Notes: generated from the letters alone by a model not told the origin. DNA of 64,000 nucleotides from DATKKG01 sp035543015 (GCA_035543015.1 DATKKG010000040.1:12679-76678), one strand, 5' to 3'; numbered from the stretch's first letter, positions 9,295-18,150 are shown. Program-made: numbers and translations.

Positions 9295-9678
9295 ATGCAG
9301 TCTTTGCTCGTTCAGGACCCCGGCTCGGTGCGGAGGCCAATCCTCGACCTGCACCTCAGCGGGATCATCTCCACCAAGATGAGACACGTCATCAAGAGAT
9401 ATTTGAAGCGGGTCGGATTCGTCGACGTGGACGTCGTGCATCTCCTCGATGGGGGCGAACTTGGGGTCAGGCTCGTGGCGTACGGGAATCCCCCTGCCGG
9501 CGCCGACATGGACATCCCGCGAAAGCTTGAGGTGCTGGAGAGGGAGCTTCGGGAGACCCTGTCCACGAAGGTGGATGGGATGGTCCCCCATCCTTCCCGG
9601 GCGGATCCCGATGCGCTGCGGATCCGTCTGTCCGCGGTAGAGCCCAGCATGAAGAGGGTCTTCTGCAAGAGAGCCTGA
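9295..9678 (+). CDS. Hypothetical protein
   Basis: 127 residues, soluble, no family recognised. It alternates hydrophobic and charged stretches compatible with an alpha/beta fold (VGFVDVDVVHLLDGGELGV) and has a basic end (MKRVFCKRA). Divergent from the P-type ATPase, with ATG at leaderless distance from box A 9258-9267. It converges with the MscS gene after a 22-base gap. Function unknown. Confidence 0.7.
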   Translation: MQSLLVQDPGSVRRPILDLHLSGIISTKMRHVIKRYLKRVGFVDVDVVHLLDGGELGVRLVAYGNPPAGADMDIPRKLEVLERELRETLSTKVDGMVPHPSRADPDALRIRLSAVEPSMKRVFCKRA

Positions 9679-9700
9679 AGGCCTTCCAGGGGAAGGAGGC

Positions 9701-10465
9701 CTAGGGCTGGCCTTTCTTCTTTGCCGACTCGAGGATGGCCGATATGCGCTGGTTCATCTCCGCTGAGATCGCCTCCTTCCTTCCGGGCTCCTTGACCATG
9801 AGAGTCAGGGTCAGCTCGGCCGACTGAGGGGTCCGGGACTTCACGCTCAGCACAGGAGGGAAGCGCTGGTCGAGGTGAATACGAATCTTGTTGCAGCTCT
9901 TCAGGACCGAGCGCTCCAGCTCCGCGAGGTCCACGTCACCGCCCACCATGATGGGGATCGTCAGCTCCTTCCATGCCTGGGGAGTGGCGTTGACGACGGC
10001 CTCCTTGACGAAGACCGTGTTGGGGATGGAGATGAGCTGGTCGTCCGCGGAGAGGATGATGGTGCATATGGGGTTCATCTCGATGACGCGGCCCGTCTGG
10101 CCACGGACGGCCACATAGTCCCCCACCTTGATCGGTACGTAGAGATCGGTGAAATAGCGCGCTGAGATGTTCTCCAGGGAGTCCCTGTTGCCAACGATGA
10201 CGGCTGCGCCCATCAGACCTACGATCAGCAGCAGGAGCTCGACGTGCAGGCCGAGCTGCTCCACGGCAAGAAGCAGGCCCACGAACCACACGAAGGCCCA
10301 TACAAGCCTTTTCGCCTGGGCGGCGACCAGCGGGGTGCTTCGGCTCATAAGGCGCGACACGATCGCGCCTAAGACGTACGCCGTAACCCAGGTCACGACG
10401 ATGATGACGAGGAAGGACAGCGCCGGCAGGAGCATGTCGGATAGCGTCACCTGGAAGACCTCCAT
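9701..10465 (-). CDS. MscS family mechanosensitive channel
   Basis: 254 residues: three N-terminal membrane helices, then the MscS beta domain with the family pattern in VGDYVAVRGQTGRVIEMN, and a C-terminal alpha/beta vestibule domain. Minimal MscS architecture. Family role: opens under membrane tension to release solutes on hypo-osmotic shock. Its ATG directly abuts the TAG of the upstream glycosyltransferase gene, so the two are cotranscribed, which suggests a joint osmotic-stress role. Confidence 0.93.
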   Translation of the reverse strand: MEVFQVTLSDMLLPALSFLVIIVVTWVTAYVLGAIVSRLMSRSTPLVAAQAKRLVWAFVWFVGLLLAVEQLGLHVELLLLIVGLMGAAVIVGNRDSLENISARYFTDLYVPIKVGDYVAVRGQTGRVIEMNPICTIILSADDQLISIPNTVFVKEAVVNATPQAWKELTIPIMVGGDVDLAELERSVLKSCNKIRIHLDQRFPPVLSVKSRTPQSAELTLTLMVKEPGRKEAISAEMNQRISAILESAKKKGQP

Positions 10466-11818
10466 CTAGACGAGCCCCAGCATGATGTCCGACTCCTGCT
10501 TTACGCCTTCCTCGACGAAGCAGCTCCGAGAGGTCACCCGGCCCCTGGCCCCCATCTTCCTTGCGAGGGCCTCGTCGGAGGCGAGACGTGCCATCTGGTC
10601 CGCCAAGGTATCCACGTCGTCGGGCTCAAACAGGAGCCCGTTCGCGCGCTCCTGGACCAACTCCGAGACACCCGCGCCCGTGCTGACGACGGAGGGCCTT
10701 CCGTGGATCCAGCCTTCGATGACGACGAGGCCGAACCCCTCCTGCACGGAGGGAAGGACGGTGAAGGAGCTCCTGACGTAGGCGGCGTCCAGCTCCCGCT
10801 GTGAGAGGTGCCCGGCGAAGGTGACCCTGTCCTGGACGCCCAGGTCCTTCGCCAGCTGCTCCAGACGGGCCCTCCAGGCGGCGCCCTTCGAAAGCTTGAG
10901 CCCTCCCGACGAGCTCGAGAAGCTGCCGTTCCCCACCAGGAGAAGGCGGAGGTCGGGCTCCTGGGACCGCACCTTTGCCATGGCCCTGATGGCCCTGTCC
11001 TGACCCTTTATGGGGTCCATGCGGGCGACGACGACGGCGACCTTCTCTCGATCGGCTATCCCGAGCCCCCGGGCCAGGGCTTTCGCCTCCCTTGCTGTCG
11101 GCTTCGAATAGTCGGAAGGGTCGACGTAGGGGTAGACGTGTCTTGCGACGCCGCCGAAGCCGAACTCCTTCAGGGAGTCCAAGTACCTCCTGCTGCTGGC
11201 GATGACGACGTCGTAGCTGTTGAGGTAGGTGGACAGCGGCTCGATCCACAGCTTCGGGATCGTCGTCCGGTCGAAGGGGATGTGCCACCTGAAGACCTTG
11301 GGCTTCAGCGTCCCCAGCATGTAGCCGACGGGGAGCTGCTGGAAGTCGTGCACGTAGAAGAGGTCGAAGTCCCCCTCCCCGTCCAGCGCCCTCATGGTCT
11401 CCGCGGACAGCCGGTTGTAGTACGCGTAGTCGGTGAAGTCGTCCCTCCAGAACATGTCCCCGGAGCTTGAGGCTTCAGACAGCCCATGGACCGTGCCCCA
11501 GATGGCCTCCTTGGTCTTGCCGTAGCCGGCGAGGCTTTCGTGGTCGAGGAGCACGTTGCGGAACTCTATCCCGTCCAAGACCGAGTGCCTGGGGCCCCCG
11601 GGGTTCAGCGAGACCCAGGTCGCGCCTTTGAGGATGCCCGCCTCCTTCATCCTCTTGAGGAGCGGGAAGACCATCCTGGTCACGCCTCCGGGCGTGAACC
11701 TGTAGTCGACCTCCTCCTTCATCCCGCCCATGTCCAGGGGTTCCGGAGATGGCTGCATTGGAGAGTATTTGTCATTCCAGTCGGTGCTGAACTGGACCAG
11801 AGGGGTCTGCGTGTTCAC
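10466..11818 (-). CDS. Glycosyltransferase, trehalose-synthase (TreT)-like
   Basis: 450 residues, GT-B fold. Seen: a Gly-rich N-terminal loop (FTPGGVTRM), a central VHDFQQLPVGYML followed by FRWHIPFD, and a C-terminal GT4 donor site PSVQEGFGLVVIEG. The HD-Q and WHIPFD pattern resembles trehalose glycosyltransferring synthase (TreT) and, more loosely, GT20 trehalose-6-phosphate synthases. Product inferred, not shown. GTG 11818 is the longest start. A possible box A (11763-11772) would instead favour ATG 11731 or 11722. First gene of an operon with mscS. Confidence 0.85.
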   Translation of the reverse strand: MNTQTPLVQFSTDWNDKYSPMQPSPEPLDMGGMKEEVDYRFTPGGVTRMVFPLLKRMKEAGILKGATWVSLNPGGPRHSVLDGIEFRNVLLDHESLAGYGKTKEAIWGTVHGLSEASSSGDMFWRDDFTDYAYYNRLSAETMRALDGEGDFDLFYVHDFQQLPVGYMLGTLKPKVFRWHIPFDRTTIPKLWIEPLSTYLNSYDVVIASSRRYLDSLKEFGFGGVARHVYPYVDPSDYSKPTAREAKALARGLGIADREKVAVVVARMDPIKGQDRAIRAMAKVRSQEPDLRLLLVGNGSFSSSSGGLKLSKGAAWRARLEQLAKDLGVQDRVTFAGHLSQRELDAAYVRSSFTVLPSVQEGFGLVVIEGWIHGRPSVVSTGAGVSELVQERANGLLFEPDDVDTLADQMARLASDEALARKMGARGRVTSRSCFVEEGVKQESDIMLGLV

Positions 11819-11996
11819 GCAGATGTTCAGCTGATCCGCCTTGCAACACCTCTGGCCTCATGCACGCCCTTCGGGAGTGCGGACATGGCGCCCACCCCGC
11901 AGGAAGTCGGCCCTGACGCGCATGGGGAGACCAATGACAATCTGCCGATCGGACACCGACATAGGTGCGTTGTTGAGCCTTTTCTGCCTATCGATT

Positions 11997-14915
11997 CTAG
12001 GAGGGCTGAGAATGAGCCGGCCTCGGACCGCGCCTTCTCAAGAGCAGGAGTGCCGACGCGACCACGGCGAGGGCGGCCGCCATGGCCGATGGGACGAGGA
12101 GGTTCAGGCCGAAGCTGGCCTGGACCGCGAGGGGAGCCGTGAGTCGCACCACAGTCGTTGAGGCTGACCCGCTCGCGTCGCCCGACCAGCCCGCGAACTG
12201 GTTCAGGATAGATGAGGTCATCGCGAAGAGGCTGACCGTGGAGTTGGCGGGGACGTAGACCGTTTTCGCGCTTCCCCCTGAGACGGTCCCGTTCATAGAG
12301 CCGTATGCGTAGAAGACCGACCCTCCCTGTTCGGCCGTGATGGTGAGGCCCGGCTCGAAGTTGGCGACTTCGGTGACAGGGCCGCTGAGGAGGAACGAGG
12401 CAGACGAGCCCGCTCCCGTATAGGAGCCCTGCCCGACCCCGATCCACCCAGCCAGTTCCCACCCCGCCGCGGAGTTCGAGGTGAGGCTGATCGTGGCCCC
12501 CGAATCGTACCAGCCCGTCGACGGAGAGACCAGCCCGGAGGCCGACGGGCCGCCGACCACGGTCAGAAGGTACTGCAACTTGTAGGGGATGACGATGTAG
12601 CCTCCGGCCCCAACGATGCCGGAAGAGGTGCCGTTGGCAACGAGCCTCGTGCCCGTATCGACCTGCACGGAAGGAGATGCCGACCACTGGCTGCCGTAGT
12701 CAAGCCAGAGAGGGACCGGCTGCGTCGAGATGACAGGCGAGGCGGGGATGCCTCCCTGGGCTGCTGAGAACGAAACGGACGCAGGCGCCGGGCTCGGCGT
12801 GGAGTAGGAGACCGAATAGGACGCCTGTGGGATGAACGATGGCGTCGACGTCGAGGTCCCCGAGACGGCGCCCGACGGGCCGGCCGCCTCCCACCTGAAG
12901 GTGGAGTTGGAGCCTGGGAGCGGGTTAGAGAAGGCGTAGCCGGAGCCGGAGTCGGCCCACGTCCAGCCTGAGAAGTAGCTGGCGGTGGCGTTGGCAATGG
13001 ACTGGGCGAGGGTCAGCGTCGACGAAGCCGACAGGCTGCTGAAGGTGACGGTCGGTGCACCGAACCCCTGGGCGATGCCGTCGACGAGAGCAGCGAAGCT
13101 GACGTTGAACTGGTGGGTGTAGGTCAGGCTGAGGGCGACGGAGGAGGCCACTGTTCCTCCCGTCGCCTGCATGGAGACCCACCTTTCGTTCTGCGAAGAG
13201 CCGCCGAGCTGGGAGTCGACGTACCACTGGCTTCCGTAATCGACGTTGAAGGTCTGGGAAGTTGAAGTGAGGGGGACCGCGATGGAGGCGTTGCCCTGGA
13301 CGTAGTGCAGGACGGGCGCGAGGTAGCCCGACCCGCCGCCGGAGACGCTGTACGACGCCGTGATGGTCAACGCCTGCGAGAGGACCGATGCCGAGAATAT
13401 GTGGGTTCCCCATCCTGCCTTTCCGCTCCTCCCGTACTGGCCCGCCAGCCAGACCACGGAGGAATTGGTGGGGTCAATGGAGGCTCCGAAGTAGTCGCCG
13501 TACCGGACCACCCCCTCGGTCGGAAGTGACGTCTGGGGGCCACTGCCAGCTAGGACGACGACGGGGGGTTCGTAGCTTCCGGGAGCCTCCGTTGCCTTCT
13601 GCGCCGTCAGCATGATCCCTGGGTAGCTGCTGGCCGAAGAGAAGCCGAAGAGCACTATGAGGTCCCCCTTGCCGTCGAGGACGACGGCCGGGTAGAAGTA
13701 CGAAGTCTGCGCAGCGTTGACGTCGAAGTCCTGCACGACTGAGCTGGAGGACAGGTCCACCTTTGCTAGGCGGAATCCGTCCTGGATCTGCGTGTCGTTG
13801 GCCGGCACAGCCGAGTCGCTGAACGCGAACCAGAGGACGGAGCCCGAGCGGACGGCGGAAACGACCCTTCCGTCGCCGCTGTCGATTGTCAAATTGGAGC
13901 CCCTCTGGATGCTGCCGTTGGGCGGGGAGAATCCCGCTATGGGCAGGGTGACGTTGTCGAATGTGACGTCTTCCGGAGGCGTCCCGGAGACCCTGAAGAG
14001 GATGAAGGAGCCCGTCACGCTGGGATCCACGGACACCATGTAGAGGTCCGCGGTTGCCCCCTCGTTCGAGGCGGGGTAAACCGAGAAGTAGGTCGGGTCG
14101 GGCCCCAGGTCCGCATAGTCCGTGTCGCTCCCGAGGAGCATCTCGGTGCTGTTGAGCGCCCAGATCTCCGTGCCGACGAAATCTCCCTGGCCGTCGAACA
14201 TGTTGGCGCTGACGACGACCTTGTCCGAGGAGACCCCAAGCGACGGCTGGTCCGCGAAATAGTCGGAGGAGACGCCGGATGAGAAAGCGTAGACGTACCA
14301 AGCCCCGGTGGGGTCGCTGGTCTCCGAGACGGCCACGTTCACCTCGTTGACTGTGGCGTCGCTTATGGAGGCGAACCAGCGGCCGTTAGCCTGATCATAG
14401 TAGACCCGAGGGTCGGTCAGGTCGTCACCGCCGGCTATGAAGAAGGCATCGAGAGCCACAGACTTCACCTGCGCACCGGCCTTCGTGTAGATGGTCTCCT
14501 GAAGGTTCACCATCTCGACGACGTGGTTGGGTCCCGCCGCCACCTGGACGTCCGGGGGGGTGTAGCCGCCGGAAGTCATGAAGTTCGAGCCGTCGAAGCC
14601 CGACAGGACCGCGACCAGGTTCGAGCCGGCCGCAAGAGGCTGGGAGGCCGCGACGGATGGGCCCGAGGAGGTCATGGAGGCTTCAGGCAGCGAGGAGACC
14701 AGGACCGACCCCTTCAGGGCCACCCTCCTGGCTTCCATGGAGCTCCCCGTCGGAGCACCAGGGGAGGACGGGACATGAGGCTCCATCGCCAGAGAAGCCC
14801 TAGCCGCCGGCGCAGAAGAGGCCAAGGGGACGGAGGTCTCCGCCTGCAGCACGGAGGGCGTCAAGGCGAGCAGCGCGACGAACAGGATGGCGAACGCGAG
14901 GCTTCGGCTGGTCAA
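11997..14915 (-). CDS. Large secreted, C-terminally anchored surface protein
   Basis: 972 residues. A signal peptide covers residues 1-25 (FAILFVALLALTPSVLQA). A propeller-like region (about 110-500) is rich in Asp, Gly and aromatic residues, with blocks such as ADQPSLGVSSDKVVV. Then come Ser/Thr/Gly-rich beta repeats with the pattern WYDSGATISLTSN...GWELAGW, as in divergent InlB-B/PKD-like cell-wall modules. A final transmembrane helix (about 937-957) and RRR stop-transfer follow. No cysteine pairs and no protease motif seen. Probably an S-layer-associated adhesin or sensor. TTG start; box A on the minus strand at 14948-14957. Monocistronic. Confidence 0.85.
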   Translation of the reverse strand: MTSRSLAFAILFVALLALTPSVLQAETSVPLASSAPAARASLAMEPHVPSSPGAPTGSSMEARRVALKGSVLVSSLPEASMTSSGPSVAASQPLAAGSNLVAVLSGFDGSNFMTSGGYTPPDVQVAAGPNHVVEMVNLQETIYTKAGAQVKSVALDAFFIAGGDDLTDPRVYYDQANGRWFASISDATVNEVNVAVSETSDPTGAWYVYAFSSGVSSDYFADQPSLGVSSDKVVVSANMFDGQGDFVGTEIWALNSTEMLLGSDTDYADLGPDPTYFSVYPASNEGATADLYMVSVDPSVTGSFILFRVSGTPPEDVTFDNVTLPIAGFSPPNGSIQRGSNLTIDSGDGRVVSAVRSGSVLWFAFSDSAVPANDTQIQDGFRLAKVDLSSSSVVQDFDVNAAQTSYFYPAVVLDGKGDLIVLFGFSSASSYPGIMLTAQKATEAPGSYEPPVVVLAGSGPQTSLPTEGVVRYGDYFGASIDPTNSSVVWLAGQYGRSGKAGWGTHIFSASVLSQALTITASYSVSGGGSGYLAPVLHYVQGNASIAVPLTSTSQTFNVDYGSQWYVDSQLGGSSQNERWVSMQATGGTVASSVALSLTYTHQFNVSFAALVDGIAQGFGAPTVTFSSLSASSTLTLAQSIANATASYFSGWTWADSGSGYAFSNPLPGSNSTFRWEAAGPSGAVSGTSTSTPSFIPQASYSVSYSTPSPAPASVSFSAAQGGIPASPVISTQPVPLWLDYGSQWSASPSVQVDTGTRLVANGTSSGIVGAGGYIVIPYKLQYLLTVVGGPSASGLVSPSTGWYDSGATISLTSNSAAGWELAGWIGVGQGSYTGAGSSASFLLSGPVTEVANFEPGLTITAEQGGSVFYAYGSMNGTVSGGSAKTVYVPANSTVSLFAMTSSILNQFAGWSGDASGSASTTVVRLTAPLAVQASFGLNLLVPSAMAAALAVVASALLLLRRRGPRPAHSQPS

Positions 14916-15029
14916 CGGCTACCGTCGACCTCGCGTCGGCCGGCCCCGTATTTACGCTACTAGATACATACGTAGCTCTCCGAGACGCGCCATGCGACGA
15001 GCTCATAAGACACTCCTTCGAACCCTTCC

Positions 15030-15674
15030 ATGATGAGCGGCGAGAACCGGGACCCTGATTTCGAGGAGCTCCTCAGGAGGGCGTCCGCGCTCAGGGGTCA
15101 CCTTTGCCTCGGGCTGCCCCTCGGCATAAAGATGGCCAGGAAGGGGCTGCGGCTGATCAGGATGGAGAGCCCCTCCGAGAGGGGGGAGCTTGTGGTCTTC
15201 GTCGAGAACAACAGGTGCGCCGTCGACGCCGTCCAGGTGACCACCGGGTGCAGCATGGGGAGCAGGAGGCTGAGGGTGTACGAATACGGCAAGTCGGCGG
15301 CGACGTTCTACGATCGAGCCAGCGGACGCGCCGTGAGGGTCTTCGCCAGGCCGACGCTCAACGACGAAGCGATGCGTCTGGCCGTCGCAGAGGGGCTCCT
15401 GGGAGCGGGGACGTCCCTGGACCCTTCGTCCAGGGCGGGCAGGGGCGCCATGATGAACGCCTTCATGAAGATGAGCGAGGACCAGATCTTCGACCATCAG
15501 GCCGTGGAGATAGTGGAGCCCGAACCCCTGGGCCGGGGGCCCGCCGTCCCGAGGGCCCACTGCGCGGTCTGCGGCGAGGAGATCCTCGACGGAAGGGGCG
15601 TACTGAAGGAGGGGAAGACCCTCTGCCTAGCATGCGCGGGCTCCGGCTACTACCGGGCCCTCGCGAAGGGATGA
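15030..15674 (+). CDS. FmdE family protein with C-terminal zinc ribbon
   Basis: 214 residues. The N-terminal FmdE domain has the hallmark RGHLCLGLPLG (H24, C26) and VTTGCSMG. A C-terminal treble-clef ribbon (CAVCGE...CLACAG) covers about residues 180-205. In methanogens FmdE is associated with molybdenum formylmethanofuran dehydrogenase, but many genomes carry solo copies of unknown role. No other fmd/fwd gene is present here. Either of two adjacent ATGs (15030, 15033) fits box A CTCATAAGA at 15002-15010. Confidence 0.88.
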   Translation: MMSGENRDPDFEELLRRASALRGHLCLGLPLGIKMARKGLRLIRMESPSERGELVVFVENNRCAVDAVQVTTGCSMGSRRLRVYEYGKSAATFYDRASGRAVRVFARPTLNDEAMRLAVAEGLLGAGTSLDPSSRAGRGAMMNAFMKMSEDQIFDHQAVEIVEPEPLGRGPAVPRAHCAVCGEEILDGRGVLKEGKTLCLACAGSGYYRALAKG

Positions 15675-15731
15675 GCCAGAGCAGGCTTATATCCGACGGG
15701 GGGGCACATGGTCAAGCCCTCGGAGATTCGC

Positions 15732-16358
15732 ATGCTGTTCGACTACTATCTCAGCGCCCTTGGCTACTGGGGTGTCTTCATTGTGGTCCTCGCCGTCAAC
15801 GTCATCCCCGCCTTCATGCCGCCCACATGGAGGGTGCTCTCCCTGGTGAACCAGGCGAAGCCCCAGGCGTTCGGCCTGGTCCCCCTCGCCCTCGTGGGCT
15901 GCTTGGCCACGACCCTTGGCAGGGGGGTCCTGGTCTACATGGGATACGCGGGGCGCGACGCCATGAGCGACAAGCGCAAGGGAAGCCTGGACGGGCTGAG
16001 GGGCCGCCTGGAGTCGATGAAGGGCGGCGGCTTCATCATATCGTTCGCGGTGGCCCTTAGCCCCCTGCCCAGCAACGCCTACTTCCTGGCCATCGGGATG
16101 ATGAGGTATGGCACGGCGCAGGTCTACGCAGGCTTCACGGCGGGCCGGTTCCTCTCCTACCTTGTCCTGATGGAGGTCCTCTCCGTGGCCGAAAGCTCCT
16201 TCTCTGCGCTCTTCGCCGCCCAGCTCTTCTCAGTCTCCCTGGTCGACATAGCGGGGTTCGCCCTAACGGTGGTCTTCACCATCATAGACTGGCCTGCCCT
16301 GCTGGAGGAGCGTCGGGTCACCTTCATCATGCCTTCGTTCAGGAGGCCGTCGCCCTAG
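15732..16358 (+). CDS. VTT/DedA-like membrane protein
   Basis: 208 residues with about six membrane segments and a central re-entrant-like stretch (FAVALSPLPSNAYFLAIGMM) typical of VTT (SNARE-associated/DedA) proteins, which act as lipid scramblases or membrane homeostasis factors in bacteria and eukaryotes. An in-frame ATG at 15708 is too close to box A (GCTTATATCC, 15685-15694) to lie on the transcript. ATG 15732 has a GGAG 8 bases upstream and was chosen. It follows the FmdE gene, with its own promoter. Confidence 0.75.
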   Translation: MLFDYYLSALGYWGVFIVVLAVNVIPAFMPPTWRVLSLVNQAKPQAFGLVPLALVGCLATTLGRGVLVYMGYAGRDAMSDKRKGSLDGLRGRLESMKGGGFIISFAVALSPLPSNAYFLAIGMMRYGTAQVYAGFTAGRFLSYLVLMEVLSVAESSFSALFAAQLFSVSLVDIAGFALTVVFTIIDWPALLEERRVTFIMPSFRRPSP

Positions 16359-16402
16359 GCCGGGCAGCGGGCATAGAGCGTCCGCCGCGATAACGTCGAA
16401 TG

Positions 16403-16411
16403 GTTTATATC
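16403..16411 (+). promoter_or_regulatory. Box A promoter of the Lon-domain gene
   Basis: GTTTATATC, centred 33 nt before GTG 16440 and 30 nt before TTG 16437. Confidence 0.6.
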
Positions 16412-16439
16412 GAAAACCAAGGTCGGAGCTTCAGGTTTG

Positions 16440-17264
16440 GTGTCCCTGAGAGGCAGAGGGTTCTATAAACGCGAGGTCCCCTCCGAGGTCGACTTCGAGG
16501 TGCCGGCGATCTTCTCCGAGGACGTCGTGCTCCTCCCGTACATGGAGGCCACGCTATCCCTGAGGGAGAGCGCGGCACGAGAGGCCATAGCTCGCGCCCT
16601 CTCCTCGAGGCATCTGGTGGCCATGGTGCCCTCCGACGGCTTCAACGTGGGTGACATCGGGACCCTGGCCCTGCTGGACGGGAGCAGGACGCCCAAGGGC
16701 GAAGTGACACTGAAGGGCCTGTGGAGGATCCGCATCAAGGAGGTCTCCAAGGGAGGGGCGGGGCCCATGGTCAGGTTCAAGAAGGCCGAGAGCTTCAGTG
16801 ACGGACCCGGCGTCGCAGCGGACCTGGTCAAGAAGGTGCAAGAGCAGGCCGAGGAGTTCAGGCGCCTCATGCCTTCGATTCCGGATGAGATGGTCTCGTT
16901 CGTCAGGGCCATAGACTCGCCGGGCAAGTTGGCCGACGTCTGCGGCGCGTCCCCGCTGTTCGACAACAGGGACAGGCTCCGGCTCCTCGAGTCCCTCGAC
17001 CCAAGGGCTAGGCTGTCAAGGGTGAGCGACCGCCTTGCGAAGGGGCTAGAGTCTCTGAGGGAGGCGTTCGATGCTGTGCCGATCCCCGACTGCGAGGCCT
17101 GCATGGACTTCGCCGACAGGGCCCTGGAGTCAGACGACTCGGTCCGCAACGAAGTCACCGCCTCCTTCCTTCAGCACGTGATTGAGAAGCACGCGGCGGA
17201 GGTCATGAGCCTGATAGTAGAGAAGTACGGCCCTTCCTTCATGCAGAAGAGATCGCTAAGGTGA
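16440..17264 (+). CDS. Stand-alone Lon N-terminal (substrate-binding) domain protein
   Basis: 274 residues. Residues ~10-100 match the Lon N-terminal PUA-like fold: a VPAIFSEDVVLLPYMEATL opening, IGTLALL and LKGLWRIRIKEV. The rest is helical, like the Lon N-terminal linker. No AAA+ module, Walker motifs or Ser-Lys protease domain follow, so it cannot be a complete protease. The family role of the domain is recognition of unfolded substrates; a solo copy could be an adaptor. TTG 16437 immediately precedes the chosen GTG. It overlaps the convergent 85-residue gene by 9 bases. Confidence 0.82.
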   Translation: MSLRGRGFYKREVPSEVDFEVPAIFSEDVVLLPYMEATLSLRESAAREAIARALSSRHLVAMVPSDGFNVGDIGTLALLDGSRTPKGEVTLKGLWRIRIKEVSKGGAGPMVRFKKAESFSDGPGVAADLVKKVQEQAEEFRRLMPSIPDEMVSFVRAIDSPGKLADVCGASPLFDNRDRLRLLESLDPRARLSRVSDRLAKGLESLREAFDAVPIPDCEACMDFADRALESDDSVRNEVTASFLQHVIEKHAAEVMSLIVEKYGPSFMQKRSLR

Positions 17265-17513
17265 GCCCCGCCGCCCAGGCTGGAGCGCTTCAGGATAGAA
17301 CTCCTTCAGCTTGACCCAGAAGAGCGTGAGGACGTCCTCGGGCTCCAGGTCAAGGAGGAAGCTGCAGAGGGTGAAGGGGGGCTTCCCCGGCTCGAGCACC
17401 AGGATCCTGCCGTAGCCCTCGGAGGCCTCCTCGACCGCGACCGGATAGAACCTTCTGATGGAGTCGGCCACGGAGCTCGCGTAGCCTCCCCTGCCCTCGA
17501 CCACGAACTTCAT
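17256..17513 (-). CDS. Small hypothetical protein
   Basis: 85 residues, soluble, alpha/beta pattern (MKFVVEGRGG... GRILVLEPGKPP). No family recognised. The frame stays open upstream to 17873, but that part is antisense to another gene and contains low-complexity translation. ATG 17513 (or TTG 17516) fits box A CCTTAATAAT at 17547-17556; a second box lies at 17572-17581. The last residues overlap the end of the Lon-domain gene. Confidence 0.6.
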   Translation of the reverse strand: MKFVVEGRGGYASSVADSIRRFYPVAVEEASEGYGRILVLEPGKPPFTLCSFLLDLEPEDVLTLFWVKLKEFYPEALQPGRRGSP

Positions 17514-17796
17514 CAAGGTACCGCTGAAGGTCGTCTGGGCGTCGGCCTTAATAATCGTGACATCGGTGGTGATTAAATATAGACGTGTGCTTATGCTAGG
17601 CGGCAGGCGAAACCGCGGGCGCGGTCTGGCGAAGCATGCACGGACAAGGCCGCATCCGGCGGTCCCAGGCCTACAAATGGGGTGGTGAGGGGCGGAAGCG
17701 AAGGACGCGACCGGAGAGATAGACGGCATCATCAGGGATTCGAAGGACGTCTGGCTCCTTTCGCACGTTACTACCCGCGAGAAGCTGGACGGCATA
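17514..17796. other. Divergent intergenic region with AT-rich promoter core
   Basis: Holds box A-like ATTAAATATA (17572-17581) and TGCTTATGC (17588-17596) between divergent genes. A 28-codon basic frame (17637-17722, plus strand) and an in-frame extension of the 17797 gene without any ATG/GTG/TTG both fall here, so the true 5' end of that gene is unresolved. Confidence 0.5.
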
Positions 17797-18150
17797 ATGG
17801 AGGATGGCCTCGTCCCCGAGTCGCGCGAGTTTCGCGGGGTCGCGGAAAGGATGACGTTCGCCCTAGATGCCAAGGACGGCGACTTCAGGCGGATCCGTCG
17901 CAGGCTGGAGGAGAAGGTCAGGAAGGACGCGGCCTACGTAGTCTTCGAGAGGCCGGAGGGCTTCGAGCACGTCTACGAATTCCTCAGGAGGAGGAAGCCG
18001 GAGGAGCTGGGGAAGGTCGCGGCGGAGGGGGCCGTTCGCGCGATGAGGGACTGGTTCGTGACCACCAAGGTCGTCGGGCCTGAGAACATCGCCATAATCT
18101 ACAGGTTCGACGGGCAGGTCCTGTATTTCAGGGAAGCCCTGAGCCAGTAG
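17797..18150 (+). CDS. Hypothetical protein, start uncertain
   Basis: 117 residues from the first canonical start, with strongly charged alpha/beta composition (FRRIRRRLEEKVRKDAAY). No family recognised. The same frame continues upstream to a stop at 17686-17688 and reads as normal protein for about 36 codons (GIIRDSKDVWLLSHVTTREK), but has no ATG, GTG or TTG. A box A-like CCTACAAATG (17670-17679) would place the transcript start near 17700. So either a rare start codon, a frameshift from ATG 17679/GTG 17682, or ATG 17797 is used. Confidence 0.6.
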   Translation: MEDGLVPESREFRGVAERMTFALDAKDGDFRRIRRRLEEKVRKDAAYVVFERPEGFEHVYEFLRRRKPEELGKVAAEGAVRAMRDWFVTTKVVGPENIAIIYRFDGQVLYFREALSQ

